Of a stretch of 64,000 nt of DNA, positions 35,976 through 45,186 are shown in pieces (the first letter of the stretch is position 1; each line of letters starts with the position of its first letter). The stretch comes from Thermoplasmata archaeon. Its GTDB lineage: Archaea; Thermoplasmatota; Thermoplasmata; Thermoplasmatales; Thermoplasmataceae. Location of the stretch: NCBI GenBank assembly GCA_021797055.1, contig JAKAAI010000001.1, positions 1 through 64,000 on the forward strand, read 5' to 3'. The notes under the pieces were generated by a model, which saw only the letters and a list, made by a program, of their open reading frames with translations, had not been told where the DNA came from and did not search any database. Made by a program: the position numbers and the translations under genes.

Positions 35976-36746
35976 TTACTTCCCCTTATAGGAAGCCTTT
36001 CTCTTCTGAAGGAATGCCTGGACACCTTCCTTCAGGTCTTCTGTATAGAAAAGAGATGAATTTTCCTTCAATTGATATTCCATGGCCTCATCTGTTCCGA
36101 GATGTGGGCCATTGTTGATCACTGCCTTGATGGCGCCCATCGCAAGAGGAGCTTTCTCTGCCAGTGCTTTCGCAATTTCACCAGCTTTTGTTAGCAATTC
36201 TTCAGGTTGTGTTACATAGTTGACGAGCCCAAGCGAAAGAGCTGTATCGGCAGTCATCCACTCGCCAAGAAGTGCAATTTCCTTCGCCTTTAGTTTACTT
36301 ATGTTTCTTGGTAGTCTAACAAGTATACCGGCACCCGGACTTATTGCAACATTAACCTCCGGCAATCCAAACTTAGCCTTATTTGAAGTTACTACAAGAT
36401 CGACGGCCTGTATTGTCTCAAGATTACAAAAACCGTTGACTGCAGCAATTATTGGTTTCCTGAGATGCTCCATCTGTCTGAACAGATCAATGACCTTCCT
36501 GTTGAATTTCTCAATTCCTGCTGCATCATACTTGAGGAATTCGTCAAGGTCCCCTCCAACCGAAAAGCCTTTTCCCTTTCCAGTTATTATAAGTACTCTT
36601 ATATTAGGATCCATTGCTGATTCGGATAGCAGATGAGTAAGTTCGTCAACAAGACCCTCATTCCACGAATTCAGTTTATCTGGCCTGTTAAAGGTAACTG
36701 TAAGGACCCTGCCTTCCTGCGCCGTTTCTATGAATTTAAAATCCAT
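35976..36746 (-). CDS. Enoyl-CoA hydratase/isomerase family protein, oxyanion loop altered
   Basis: A 256-residue crotonase-fold protein. The first oxyanion region GKGFSVGGDLDEFL is normal, and a Glu in FGLPEVNV matches the second catalytic Glu of crotonase. The other half of the site is unusual: where relatives have VNG followed by seven residues including Gly-Gly-Gly and then Glu, this protein reads VNGFCNLE (residues 103-110), three residues short, without the glycine that supplies the oxyanion hydrogen bond. The Glu110 to Asp spacing is retained, which points to a neat 9-base deletion and not to a frameshift. Hydratase activity is therefore questionable. It belongs to the ADH-ECH-ACAD2-OCD unit. 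Confidence 0.87.
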   Translation of the reverse strand: MDFKFIETAQEGRVLTVTFNRPDKLNSWNEGLVDELTHLLSESAMDPNIRVLIITGKGKGFSVGGDLDEFLKYDAAGIEKFNRKVIDLFRQMEHLRKPIIAAVNGFCNLETIQAVDLVVTSNKAKFGLPEVNVAISPGAGILVRLPRNISKLKAKEIALLGEWMTADTALSLGLVNYVTQPEELLTKAGEIAKALAEKAPLAMGAIKAVINNGPHLGTDEAMEYQLKENSSLFYTEDLKEGVQAFLQKRKASYKGK

Positions 36747-36870
36747 GCTTAGTTATAGCGACGGAATTTATAAAATGTTATGTAATACCGGCTTTCTGTT
36801 ATTAGTTAAAATATGATACTTGAATCTATCTTTTATCATTTGTCCGAACTAACCGGATGGGAGGGAGGCC

Positions 36871-37905
36871 TTAGAAAACAATTACCCCTCTGCCACCAAT
36901 TAACCCACTTTTGAGTTTTTCCAGCGCTTCGTTTATCTCTTCTATCCTGAAGCGGTCAACGTTCAACTTTATTTTTCCTTTTTCGTAGAGTTTGACTATG
37001 TCATCAAGATCATTATAGCTTCCGACTAGGTTGCCAATGACTGATATTTCGGATCCAACGAGTTTTACAGTTGTAACATTCAAACCCCCGCCGTATCCTA
37101 TTATAGAATATATCCCACCTTTTCTTAATCCCTTAATCGAGGCTTGAGGGGTTTCAGATTCGCCAACGAAGTCAAAAATTACATCTGCTCCAGTGTTTTC
37201 TGTTAATTTCAACAATTCACCGGAAAAATCTTTTCCAGAAGAATGTATTGTATGCGTGACGCCGAGGCGCTCTGCAATTCGTATTTTCTTTTCATCAGCG
37301 TCAACGGCTATGATGTTGCATTCAGTAAGGCACTTTAGTACCTGGACAGCAATCTGCCCCAGCCCTCCGGTACCTATCACCGCAATATTCGCGTCAGGTG
37401 GCATCGAATGTATAACCTTGTTCAGCGCATGGTAGACAGTTACACCGGCATCTGCAAGCGGTGCAGCCCCCGCAAGGTCAGATGACTGTTTCAGTTTCAC
37501 AAGGCTTCGGCTTCCGGTTCTTATATATTCTGCGAACCCTCCATCGCTTCCATCGAGCCCAGGGGAAAAACCGTTGTCACAAAGCATGTCCATCCCCGAT
37601 CTGCAAGCCCTACAAAGGCCACAGGAGTTCTGCGGGTGTAATATTACTGGATCACCTTCCCTCAGATTCGGAATATCTCCAATTATCTCCTCAACAAAAC
37701 CAACGTTTTCATGCCCAAGTGTATATGGCAGATTGGGATAATTAAGGCTCTCTTTCATCAACCCATCAATTATGTGAATATCTGTTCTGCATATCCCCGC
37801 TGCTGCTGTGCGGATAATAACATCACCGAAATTCACAGCAGATGGAACTTCTATATCCGATATCTTTAATTTCTCGCCGTATTTGTAAAGTCTGGCAGCC
37901 TTCAT
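36871..37905 (-). CDS. Zinc-dependent medium-chain alcohol dehydrogenase
   Basis: A 344-residue MDR-family dehydrogenase. Catalytic zinc ligands are Cys in AGICRTD and His-Glu in LGHENVG. The structural zinc lobe has the four Cys of CGLCRACRSGMDMLC, and the cofactor fold starts at IAVIGTGGLGQIA, with Asp in IIAVDADEKK favouring NAD over NADP. It likely interconverts an alcohol and an aldehyde or ketone. It heads a minus-strand unit and is divergent from the GMC oxidoreductase pair, with matching operator-like sites next to both TATA elements, so the two oxidative functions are probably co-regulated. Confidence 0.9.
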   Translation of the reverse strand: MKAARLYKYGEKLKISDIEVPSAVNFGDVIIRTAAAGICRTDIHIIDGLMKESLNYPNLPYTLGHENVGFVEEIIGDIPNLREGDPVILHPQNSCGLCRACRSGMDMLCDNGFSPGLDGSDGGFAEYIRTGSRSLVKLKQSSDLAGAAPLADAGVTVYHALNKVIHSMPPDANIAVIGTGGLGQIAVQVLKCLTECNIIAVDADEKKIRIAERLGVTHTIHSSGKDFSGELLKLTENTGADVIFDFVGESETPQASIKGLRKGGIYSIIGYGGGLNVTTVKLVGSEISVIGNLVGSYNDLDDIVKLYEKGKIKLNVDRFRIEEINEALEKLKSGLIGGRGVIVF

Positions 37906-37926
37906 CTGATCTATCTCATCCCAATC

Positions 37927-38000
37927 GGGATAGAGTTATATTAAATATTCGAGCATGTGGAAAGAAATGACCCAAAGGTTTTATTAAAAAGCTCTATCCC
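37927..38000. promoter_or_regulatory. Paired operator-like sites in divergent ADH/GMC promoter
   Basis: GGGATAGAG at 37927-37935 and its exact reverse complement CTCTATCCC at 37992-38000 flank the divergent promoter. Each copy sits one base downstream of a TATA-like element: ATATTTAATATA on the minus strand (about 37937-37948) and TTTTATTAAAA on the plus strand (about 37979-37989). Each therefore lies between TATA and the expected transcript start, an ideal repressor position. A third, imperfect copy (CTCATCCC, near 37916) extends the left site into ATCCCaatcGGGAT. Confidence 0.6.
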
Positions 38001-38029
38001 CAGTTGTCTACATAAGTTTGGTGATTATT

Positions 38030-38527
38030 ATGAAAGTAAACCCTCCTTATTTCCTGAGTAAAGAAGATTATGAAAAATTGAAACTGATAGCAGATATTAT
38101 GATACCTAGCAATGGCCCAGAAGAACCGGGTGCATCTGCCGTCGGAACTGCTAATTACATTGATTCTGAATTTGGCAATATGTCCGAAACTGAAAGGGAG
38201 GAATTAAGGAAGGGGATAGCACTCTTCCATGATTATTCTAAAAGGATTTTTGAAAAAGAACTTTCAGATCTTAGTCAGGATGAGATTTCAGAACTTTTTA
38301 AAAAAATGCATACAGATCCAGCCTCTCGCCTCAGTTTCCTTTTAGTCAGATCACTTTGTATTATGGGATTTTACTCTGATTATACCGATCCATGGTATGA
38401 CGGGGTTAGTGCGTGGACCTGGATGGACTATGGTGGCAAAGGAATATCTGGTCTCAACAAAGACTGGTCCTTCTTGGAGATATACAGAAAAAATAAACAT
38501 AAGACCGGGCAGTCAGATAATGAATGA
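38030..38527 (+). CDS. Gluconate 2-dehydrogenase subunit 3-like protein
   Basis: A 165-residue helical protein like the small subunit of membrane gluconate/2-keto-gluconate and sorbitol dehydrogenases. The typical start (KLIADIMIPSNG followed by PGASAVGTANYID) is clear, as is the WYDGVSAWTWMDYGG segment. The ATG at 38030 is preceded by GGTGAT at 38020-38025 as ribosome site. No twin-arginine signal is seen, although bacterial relatives carry one, so the complex is probably cytoplasmic or reaches the membrane otherwise. The GMC catalytic partner follows after 24 bases. A cytochrome c subunit, the usual third member, is absent. Confidence 0.83.
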   Translation: MKVNPPYFLSKEDYEKLKLIADIMIPSNGPEEPGASAVGTANYIDSEFGNMSETEREELRKGIALFHDYSKRIFEKELSDLSQDEISELFKKMHTDPASRLSFLLVRSLCIMGFYSDYTDPWYDGVSAWTWMDYGGKGISGLNKDWSFLEIYRKNKHKTGQSDNE

Positions 38528-38551
38528 ATATAATATGGAGGTAATGAAATA

Positions 38552-40027
38552 TTGAATGATTACGACTATATAATAGTAGGATCTGGAGCCGGCGGTGGAC
38601 TGCTGGCATACCGTCTTTCAGGCACAGGGAAACGAGTGGCTTTAATAGAGGCCGGAGGTTTTTATGGGCCTGACAACTTTAACAGGTTTGAGCTCCAGGC
38701 CGTTAGAAACCTCTGGTGGCCATCAACATGGACATCAAACTATGAGAGAAACAATAATGAATCAACAGAGGAGATGATGCTTGGAATGGGTCGCTGTGTC
38801 GGTGGATCTACAACTATTTTCACAGCAGTTGCACACCGGGCATTTCCAGAAAACATTGATAACTGGCATAATGAGACGGGTATGCTTAATTTCAGGGATG
38901 AGCCTATTTCATACAGCGACCTTAAAGAATCTTACAGGAGGGTCGAAATGGAAACCAAGGTCCGCAAGTATACTGAATGGGACAAGGGAACGGAGAAAAT
39001 CGCAGAGGGATTCAAACGGATAGGCCATCCTCTCTCGCCCGTCGATGCCTTTGTTACTCCTGCATGCAATCAGAACGCATGCCTCTTTGGATGCCCGACC
39101 AATGCCAAAATGGGGAGTCTTGTCACCTATATCATACCGGCAATCTACAATGGAGTCGATCTCTATCCCGACACCTTTGTAACAGAAGTATTGACAAGAA
39201 ATTCATCCACTGATAAGCCGTTGGAAGCGTATGGTATTAAGTACAGGGACAAGGAAGGGAGTACTGGAACAATTTTAGGAAAGACAATTATACTTTCGGC
39301 AGGCGCACTCCAAACACCGCAGATTCTCCTCAGGTCTGGGATAAGGGAGAAAACCGGTTATTCTAAAAGTTCAATGCAGATTGGCCAGAATCTTGGTGTG
39401 AACATCGGATCCGTGATGTATGGTATATTTGATGAGGATCTGTACAACTGGATACTCCACCCTCTTTCCGCAAACATATCAGAATTTGCACTGGAGAAGA
39501 ATGGCGGTTTCCTTCTGGAAGCATCAACAGTCTTCGAGGCACCTATCGGATTCACAGATACGCTTTTGGATGCTGACGGAACTCCAGTATGGGGGCATGA
39601 ACTTAAGAGGATTACGAAAGTTTATAAGAAAATGGCCGGAGTATTCATCAACACTCATGACATTAACAACGGAAGCGTTGAAATCGATGACTCAGGCAAA
39701 ACAAAGCTCTATAAGAAATTCACGTCAAAGGATCGTGAGCATTTCAGGAAGGCACGTGACCTAATACAAGATGCAATGCAATCAGTCGGTGTCAAAGAGG
39801 TGCTGCATTCAGTATACTTATCCCATCATGTCCAGGGAACCTGCAGGATCGGTGAAAATAAGGAGAAATCGGTTGTCGATTCCAGTTATGAGATGCATGA
39901 CGTCTCAAATCTTTTTGTTGGCGACGGCAGTCTGATGCCTACAGTGATTGATGCCAATCCTTCACTGACAATATACGCGCTCGCTGATCGGCTTTCTAAC
40001 CAACTGATTAAGAATATACAGAAATAA
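38552..40027 (+). CDS. GMC family FAD oxidoreductase
   Basis: A 491-residue glucose-methanol-choline family flavoenzyme that oxidises an alcohol or sugar hydroxyl. FAD binding is at VGSGAGGGLLAYRLS (residues 9-23) with Glu in ALIEAGGF; MGRCVGGSTTIF is the conserved second motif. The catalytic region is SHHVQGTCRIGE and the closing motif is DANPSLTIYALADRL. The start is TTG at 38552, chosen because GGAGGT at 38537-38542 is 9 bases upstream and an ATG at 38544 meets a stop at once. It pairs with the small subunit upstream and is most like the large subunit of gluconate 2-dehydrogenase. Substrate unknown. Confidence 0.88.
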   Translation: MNDYDYIIVGSGAGGGLLAYRLSGTGKRVALIEAGGFYGPDNFNRFELQAVRNLWWPSTWTSNYERNNNESTEEMMLGMGRCVGGSTTIFTAVAHRAFPENIDNWHNETGMLNFRDEPISYSDLKESYRRVEMETKVRKYTEWDKGTEKIAEGFKRIGHPLSPVDAFVTPACNQNACLFGCPTNAKMGSLVTYIIPAIYNGVDLYPDTFVTEVLTRNSSTDKPLEAYGIKYRDKEGSTGTILGKTIILSAGALQTPQILLRSGIREKTGYSKSSMQIGQNLGVNIGSVMYGIFDEDLYNWILHPLSANISEFALEKNGGFLLEASTVFEAPIGFTDTLLDADGTPVWGHELKRITKVYKKMAGVFINTHDINNGSVEIDDSGKTKLYKKFTSKDREHFRKARDLIQDAMQSVGVKEVLHSVYLSHHVQGTCRIGENKEKSVVDSSYEMHDVSNLFVGDGSLMPTVIDANPSLTIYALADRLSNQLIKNIQK

Positions 40028-40028
40028 A

Positions 40029-41432
40029 CTATTTCTCCTCTGCAAATGGTTTTCCTACATCAGTCCAGGCTTTGTGTTTCTTCTTGGCATTGGCCAGGAA
40101 TAATAGACCGACGATAGCCCATACTATGATGATTACAGGTGCGTAATAAACAGGGTAGGTGAACGGAAAGAAGAGACTGTAACCAATGCCTATAGCAGTT
40201 GCAAGATATATCGCCGGTACTACCACATGGTAGAAAGCATTGATCTTTATTCTCCTGAAGAAAAGAGGCAGTGCTACCGATCCCAGTATGTGGCCAACAA
40301 GGGAAGCAACACCCGCAAGCAGTATAATGAATATAAATCCCTCAAGTGGACCAAGTACAATTCCGGCTGTCACTGCTGTCAGGATAGCAACTACGCTCAG
40401 AGTGAAAAGTGCTAAAGCAGGGGTCTGATGTTTTTTGCTTGTTCTACCTAGAAAACCAGGAACAAGTTTATCCCTGCCCATTGAAAAAAGGAGTCTCGCT
40501 GATGCATTGATAGGTGCAAGAGTTCCGGCGAAGACGCTATTTATGACAAAAAGGAACATTACAAAGAGGAACGCCCCACCAAGATACTGGTCTGAAAGTA
40601 TCAAACCAGGGACCCCTGAAGAGGCAAATGATGCCATGTTAGGGATACCCCACCCAACAGTCATTGCATATGAAAATAGAACAAAAGTAATAGCTGTTAT
40701 AACGTAACTGATCAATATTGCCTTCTTCATTATCTTTATTGGTGCCTTTGCTTCTTCTCCTAGATAGACTGCTCCGCTGACTCCAGACAGCGCGGTGAAT
40801 CCAAATATTGCCCCAAGGAAGACACCGCTCCAGCCGGTTGGACTAAGGGAAGGGGAAAAAACAGAGAGAGTATTTGTCACAGCAGGTTGGATAATTATCC
40901 CTATGCTTAATGCGATGAGTATTCCTATTTCCAAAATTGAGGCCACCAGGCTGTATTTTAAAGAGGGCCTTATGCCATAGAATGCAAGAAGGAAGACGAG
41001 GGCTACCATCAGTATAGTGAGAGGAATCCAAGCATAAGCAGGAAAGACTCCGAAACCCAAAATTGAAAAGACACCTGGGAAAATAACTCCAAATAGAAAA
41101 ACGCCTGCGCCAGCACTGAAGAAGAAGTAATTTAGCATGTAAAACCACCCAGTGTAGAAACCATATGATGGAGACACCGCTCTTGCTGCAAACTGATAAA
41201 AGCCCCCTGCGCCAGCCAACTTTTTTGAAAACTGATAGGGTGTATTTATCCACGCTAAACTTATTATGATGGCGAAGAGAATCGCAAGTGGGAAAGCACC
41301 GTATGCAAATGATGCCGTACCAAGCAACACGCCAAATGCTGCACCCATAGGTGTAATCAGAGCAATCGACTGCGCCAACAGATAAGGAAAACCAACTGAA
41401 TTAGTTTTAAGATTATTATCTGTTAATGTCAC
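40029..41432 (-). CDS. APC-superfamily amino acid permease
   Basis: A 12-segment transporter of the amino acid-polyamine-organocation group, about 467 residues. The glycine-rich first segment (IALITPMGAAFGVLLG) and the GEEAKAPIKIMKKAI loop are characteristic. I choose GTG at 41432 as start: a strong TATA (TTTATATATG on this strand, 41454-41463) is centred 26-27 bases away, so the transcript would begin at that codon. The longest frame begins with TTG at 41444. It ends next to the GMC gene, with which it is convergent. Likely role is uptake of amino acids or amines for the fermentative genes around it. Confidence 0.87.
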   Translation of the reverse strand: MTLTDNNLKTNSVGFPYLLAQSIALITPMGAAFGVLLGTASFAYGAFPLAILFAIIISLAWINTPYQFSKKLAGAGGFYQFAARAVSPSYGFYTGWFYMLNYFFFSAGAGVFLFGVIFPGVFSILGFGVFPAYAWIPLTILMVALVFLLAFYGIRPSLKYSLVASILEIGILIALSIGIIIQPAVTNTLSVFSPSLSPTGWSGVFLGAIFGFTALSGVSGAVYLGEEAKAPIKIMKKAILISYVITAITFVLFSYAMTVGWGIPNMASFASSGVPGLILSDQYLGGAFLFVMFLFVINSVFAGTLAPINASARLLFSMGRDKLVPGFLGRTSKKHQTPALALFTLSVVAILTAVTAGIVLGPLEGFIFIILLAGVASLVGHILGSVALPLFFRRIKINAFYHVVVPAIYLATAIGIGYSLFFPFTYPVYYAPVIIIVWAIVGLLFLANAKKKHKAWTDVGKPFAEEK

Positions 41433-41770
41433 TAAAGATATCAACGTTACTGCATATATAAAAGCTCCGGTATATATTTATTATATGAAGTGGAAAAAAT
41501 AATTGAGACTTGGAACTCTTCTGACAGATAGAACCTTTATTGCTATAATTATCAGTGTAACAAGAAACTTATAATCTCGAGATTCTGAATTTTGAATTAA
41601 AATGAGCAGTTTATAGGAATAAAAGTTAGAATTTCTGTCTGAAGTATCAATTCATTTGTTCTGATTACCTGAAAGTTTATTGACTATCAAATAAGAGTTA
41701 ACAATGATTTTTTAGATGTAGAACCGCTTCTTAAAAGAAAAATTTATAGTTTAATTCAAACTTGAAGTAT
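41433..41770. other. AT-rich divergent promoter region
   Basis: About 340 bases between the APC permease and the ADP-forming synthetase. TATA elements are seen at 41454-41463 for the permease (minus strand) and at 41743-41749 (TTTATAG, plus strand) for the synthetase, the latter 25 bases before ATG 41771. Between them I see no ORF with coding character, no structured RNA and no convincing repeat. Confidence 0.45.
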
Positions 41771-43171
41771 ATGTACGATTCGCTTTTTGAGCCAAAAACA
41801 GTTGCCATAATAGGAGCCTCTCAGGACCCCGCAAAAATTGGAAACGCGATTTTAGTCAATCTGGTTGGATCAGGCTACAAAGGTAAGATAATACCCGTAA
41901 ATCCTTCTTCGAAGGAAATACTAGGAATTCCAACGGTACCATCAATGGATTCATTGATGGAAGAGCCGGATCTGGTTGTAATCGCCCTTCCAGCATCAAA
42001 GGCAGCAGAGAGTCTAAAAAGCTGCATAAAAGTAGGAGCTAAGTTCGTAATATTAATCGCTGGTGGATTTTCTGAAACTGGCAAGGAAGGGAAACAGAAA
42101 GAGGATGAGATACGAAATATCTTGAAATCAACAAAGACAAGACTTATTGGACCAAATACTCTCGGAGTTTATTTCCCATACTCCGGGGTTAACACAGCAC
42201 TCACATCAAAGGGAAGGATGAATTTTCCTGTTCCTGGTGATATTGGTTTTATCTCTCAGAGTGGTGCTCTTGGTCTACTCACAATGGATGGGATTTCTGA
42301 GTACGGCGTTGGAATATCTGCATTTCTAAACCTTGGTAACAGGGCTGACCTTGATGAGATAGATCTGCTTGATTATCTAGTTCATTACAAGAACACGTCA
42401 AGTATCTGCATCTATCTGGAGAGTGTACCAAAGGGCAAGGAGTTTTTTGACAGGGTCAAGACAATCTCACCAAAGAAACCTATTGTAATTCTGAAATCTG
42501 GCAGGACACCCGAATCTGCCAAGGCTGCTTCTCTTCATACAGGTGCAATGGCAACTGATGACAATATTATTAACGGTCTGATTTCACAGTCTGGTGCATT
42601 AAGAGCATATGATGAAACCGAGCTTATAGACTATGGCAGGGTTTTGGCCTATTCGAAGAAGATGAGGGGCGATAACATTGCGATTATCACAACTGCAGGG
42701 GGTGTTGGGGTTGTAACATCCGATTACGTATCATCGAGGAAGAATGGCATTGGATTGCGACTTGCAAAATTCACTGAACGCACAAAATCAGAAATCAGGG
42801 AAACAATCGTTCCATTTGGATCCTCTGAAAACCCGATAGATATGACCGCAGATGCAAGTGTAGAAGAATTTGGTAAACTAATTGACATTCTCGATAAAGC
42901 GCAGGAGATTGATGCCATTATCGCATACCCTCTCCCACAGACTCCAAAAATGGGTCCAGAAATAGTCGATGTTATCTCTGAGAAAACTAAGACGGGAAAA
43001 AAACCGATTATAGTTGGTGTGCTTGGTTCCAAAATCTCAAAGGATCTTCTGGTCTCGTTTGAACAGAGGAGGATACCTTCATATCCCAGTATTCAGAGAA
43101 CTGTTAAGGCCTGCCTTGCACTCAGGAAATACAGTAAATACATGCTGAGGAGGTATCCTGATGAGCAATAA
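41771..43171 (+). CDS. ADP-forming acetyl/acyl-CoA synthetase, alpha subunit
   Basis: The CoA-binding and phosphohistidine subunit of archaeal ACD, which converts acyl-CoA, ADP and phosphate into the acid, CoA and ATP. The CoA-binding domain begins at AIIGASQDPAKIG, the ligase part has ISQSGALGLL, and ASLHTGAMA holds the His that is phosphorylated. About 466 residues is the usual length for a separate alpha subunit. A TATA at 41743-41749 points to a leaderless start at ATG 41771, with a TTG three codons before as the longer option. The beta subunit gene overlaps its end by 11 bases. Together with IorAB this gives substrate-level ATP from 2-oxoacids. Confidence 0.92.
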   Translation: MYDSLFEPKTVAIIGASQDPAKIGNAILVNLVGSGYKGKIIPVNPSSKEILGIPTVPSMDSLMEEPDLVVIALPASKAAESLKSCIKVGAKFVILIAGGFSETGKEGKQKEDEIRNILKSTKTRLIGPNTLGVYFPYSGVNTALTSKGRMNFPVPGDIGFISQSGALGLLTMDGISEYGVGISAFLNLGNRADLDEIDLLDYLVHYKNTSSICIYLESVPKGKEFFDRVKTISPKKPIVILKSGRTPESAKAASLHTGAMATDDNIINGLISQSGALRAYDETELIDYGRVLAYSKKMRGDNIAIITTAGGVGVVTSDYVSSRKNGIGLRLAKFTERTKSEIRETIVPFGSSENPIDMTADASVEEFGKLIDILDKAQEIDAIIAYPLPQTPKMGPEIVDVISEKTKTGKKPIIVGVLGSKISKDLLVSFEQRRIPSYPSIQRTVKACLALRKYSKYMLRRYPDEQ

Positions 43172-43835
43172 GGGGCTGGAATATCTGATCCGTTCTTCTA
43201 TGTATGATGAATATCACCTTAAGGAGCTATTAAGGGAAAATAATTTCAATGTACCAAATCGCATCCTCCTGGAACAGGATATTAAGACAAAACCAAAGAA
43301 CCTGGTATATCCGGCTGCTCTGAAAGTTGTAGATATAAACATTCTCCATAAGAGCGAGAAAGGCGGGGTTAAACTCTGGATTCAGAACTGGGATGAAGCG
43401 GCCTCTGAAATCAAAAAGATGAAAAACAGATTCCCGAATAAATCACTCATGCTGGAAGAGATGTCCCTGAAAGGAGTGGAGACAATCGTTGGCGTTGTTG
43501 AGGATAGCCAGTTTGGACATTTTTTGATGTTCGGAACTGGTGGAATATACGCGGAGTTATTCGGTGATGTTTCTTTCAGATCAATCCCGCTCGACAAAAA
43601 CGATGCCGAGGAGATGATCGAGGAGACGGCACTTTCAAAATTGATTGAAAGTGGTTTCAGGGACATAAAAGTTGATCATGACTGTGTTGTCAATTTTCTG
43701 CTGAATGTATCCAGATTCGTCGATCAGAACAAAGAATTGATTTCTCAGCTGGATCTCAACCCTGTTATGTTCGACGGCTCAACAAGTATAATACTCGATG
43801 CAAAGCTTATACCGCGCCAGACAGGCAGTAAATAA
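43161..43835 (+). CDS. ADP-forming acetyl/acyl-CoA synthetase, beta subunit
   Basis: The ATP-grasp subunit of ACD, 224 residues, normal for the archaeal separate form. It shows PAALKVVDINILHKSEKGGV (nucleotide-binding strand and the conserved His), LMFGTGGIYAELFGDVSFR and a closing DLNPV motif. A Shine-Dalgarno GGAGGT lies ahead of the ATG, inside the alpha gene, as expected for the 11-base overlap. ACD isozymes differ in taste for acetyl, branched or aryl acyl groups; preference here cannot be read. The adjacent thiolase-like gene is convergent. Confidence 0.92.
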   Translation: MSNKGLEYLIRSSMYDEYHLKELLRENNFNVPNRILLEQDIKTKPKNLVYPAALKVVDINILHKSEKGGVKLWIQNWDEAASEIKKMKNRFPNKSLMLEEMSLKGVETIVGVVEDSQFGHFLMFGTGGIYAELFGDVSFRSIPLDKNDAEEMIEETALSKLIESGFRDIKVDHDCVVNFLLNVSRFVDQNKELISQLDLNPVMFDGSTSIILDAKLIPRQTGSK

Positions 43836-43851
43836 ATTCTATCAGTTATAT

Positions 43852-45054
43852 TCACTGGTTGCTCAACAATACCAGCCCCTTGTTTATCAGGTTCCCATTA
43901 TAACCCAAACCACCAAGGCCAGATACGATTCCTCTGCTGGCACCTTTGACCTGCCTTCCACCTGCTTCGCCACGAAGCTGCTGGACTGCCTCGACGAAGA
44001 GGGAATAACCACCTGCTGTCCCAGCCTGACCTCCGGAAAGCTGCCCACCACCAGTATTAACTGGCAGGCTTCCATTGAATGATATGTCGTTTTTCTCGAC
44101 AAATTTGCCGCCATTGCCTTTTTCGGCAAATCCCAATGACTCAAGCTGCATGAGAGCTATAATGGTGAAATCATCATAAAGTTGCAGAAAGTCGATATCT
44201 TTCCGGGAAATTTTGCTCATCTCCAGTAATTTCTCCATGGAACTGTGCATGCCCATATCTGTAATATCTCTGAGTTCATCAGTTGCAGCGTAATTTAATG
44301 ATGTGTCAAAACCATCCATGAATACTGGTCTGTCAGTTAGTTTAAAAGCAGCTGAAGGTGTACTTACCATCATTGCGTATGCAGCGTTTATGGGAATTAC
44401 AGCATCGAGCATCCTGACAGGTTCGGCAATCATGGGTGAATTAAGATATTCATCCATCGTCAGCGGTTTCTGCAGATACGCATTGGGATTCTGGCATGCA
44501 TTCTTTCTCTGTGCAATAGCCACCATCCCGAGCTGTTCAGCAGTAGTGCCATAAGTTTCCATATGCTTTCGCATTATCAGTGCAGCCTCGCTTAATGGTC
44601 CTATCATACCCAACGGCATCTCATAATTGAGTTCGTATTTCCATGTCCTATCCGGCCTGAATGAATTCGGTGAGTTGAACGGGGTCATGGAAGAATCAGA
44701 ACCAATTACAATCACATGATCAACGAATCCAGAATTCAGTGCAATCTGAGCCTGGATCATCGAGAAGAGTGCAGAAGCTCCGCCATGATCGCTTGCGTAT
44801 GTTAACTTCGGTGAAAGGCCAAGGTTGCTTATAACCTCAGATGTCCAGATGAGGGCATGTGGCCACATTGGTCTATTCAATACAAGGGCATATCTAGTAG
44901 AATCAAGTTCCTTTTTTGTCATTTGTATATTTTTCAGAAGACTATTAAGCGCGATTGCCTGATACTGTTCGTTCGTGAATATATCCTCATTCTTGTCTTT
45001 TCTTGCTCTCGATGGTTTAACGATAGAATAACCAGTTATTGCCGCTTTTTCCAT
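43852..45054 (-). CDS. Thiolase-fold protein without catalytic Cys/His (Ltp2-like)
   Basis: A 400-residue SCP-x-type thiolase homologue. The nucleophile region, ACASG in thiolases, reads SDHGGAS here (Asp89 in place of Cys), and the general-base GHPxG reads SGGQAGTAGG (Gln343 in place of His). The only Cys in the protein lies in an unrelated stretch. Such loss is known in thiolase-fold aldolases of the Ltp2 kind, which pair with DUF35 proteins and cut side chains by retro-aldol chemistry using Tyr residues. Tyr293 in LYDDFTIIAL is a candidate. A DUF35 gene and an acyl-CoA ligase gene follow upstream on the same strand. Classic thiolysis is unlikely. Confidence 0.85.
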   Translation of the reverse strand: MEKAAITGYSIVKPSRARKDKNEDIFTNEQYQAIALNSLLKNIQMTKKELDSTRYALVLNRPMWPHALIWTSEVISNLGLSPKLTYASDHGGASALFSMIQAQIALNSGFVDHVIVIGSDSSMTPFNSPNSFRPDRTWKYELNYEMPLGMIGPLSEAALIMRKHMETYGTTAEQLGMVAIAQRKNACQNPNAYLQKPLTMDEYLNSPMIAEPVRMLDAVIPINAAYAMMVSTPSAAFKLTDRPVFMDGFDTSLNYAATDELRDITDMGMHSSMEKLLEMSKISRKDIDFLQLYDDFTIIALMQLESLGFAEKGNGGKFVEKNDISFNGSLPVNTGGGQLSGGQAGTAGGYSLFVEAVQQLRGEAGGRQVKGASRGIVSGLGGLGYNGNLINKGLVLLSNQ

Positions 45055-45186
45055 ATATACGGCAGAACTGGATTAGACTTAATTTTTTCCATTTTATCCT
45101 GGAAGAAACAGCTTTACATATTAGGTGATGACATAATACAAACGGCATGAGCAATGGCAAAGATAGCCAACCCTGAAATAGAAAAA

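Noticed and set aside
43852..45054. Acetyl-CoA acetyltransferase of the mevalonate pathway
   Set aside because: A DUF35 partner is nearby as in that pathway, but both catalytic Cys and His are missing and no HMG-CoA synthase gene adjoins.
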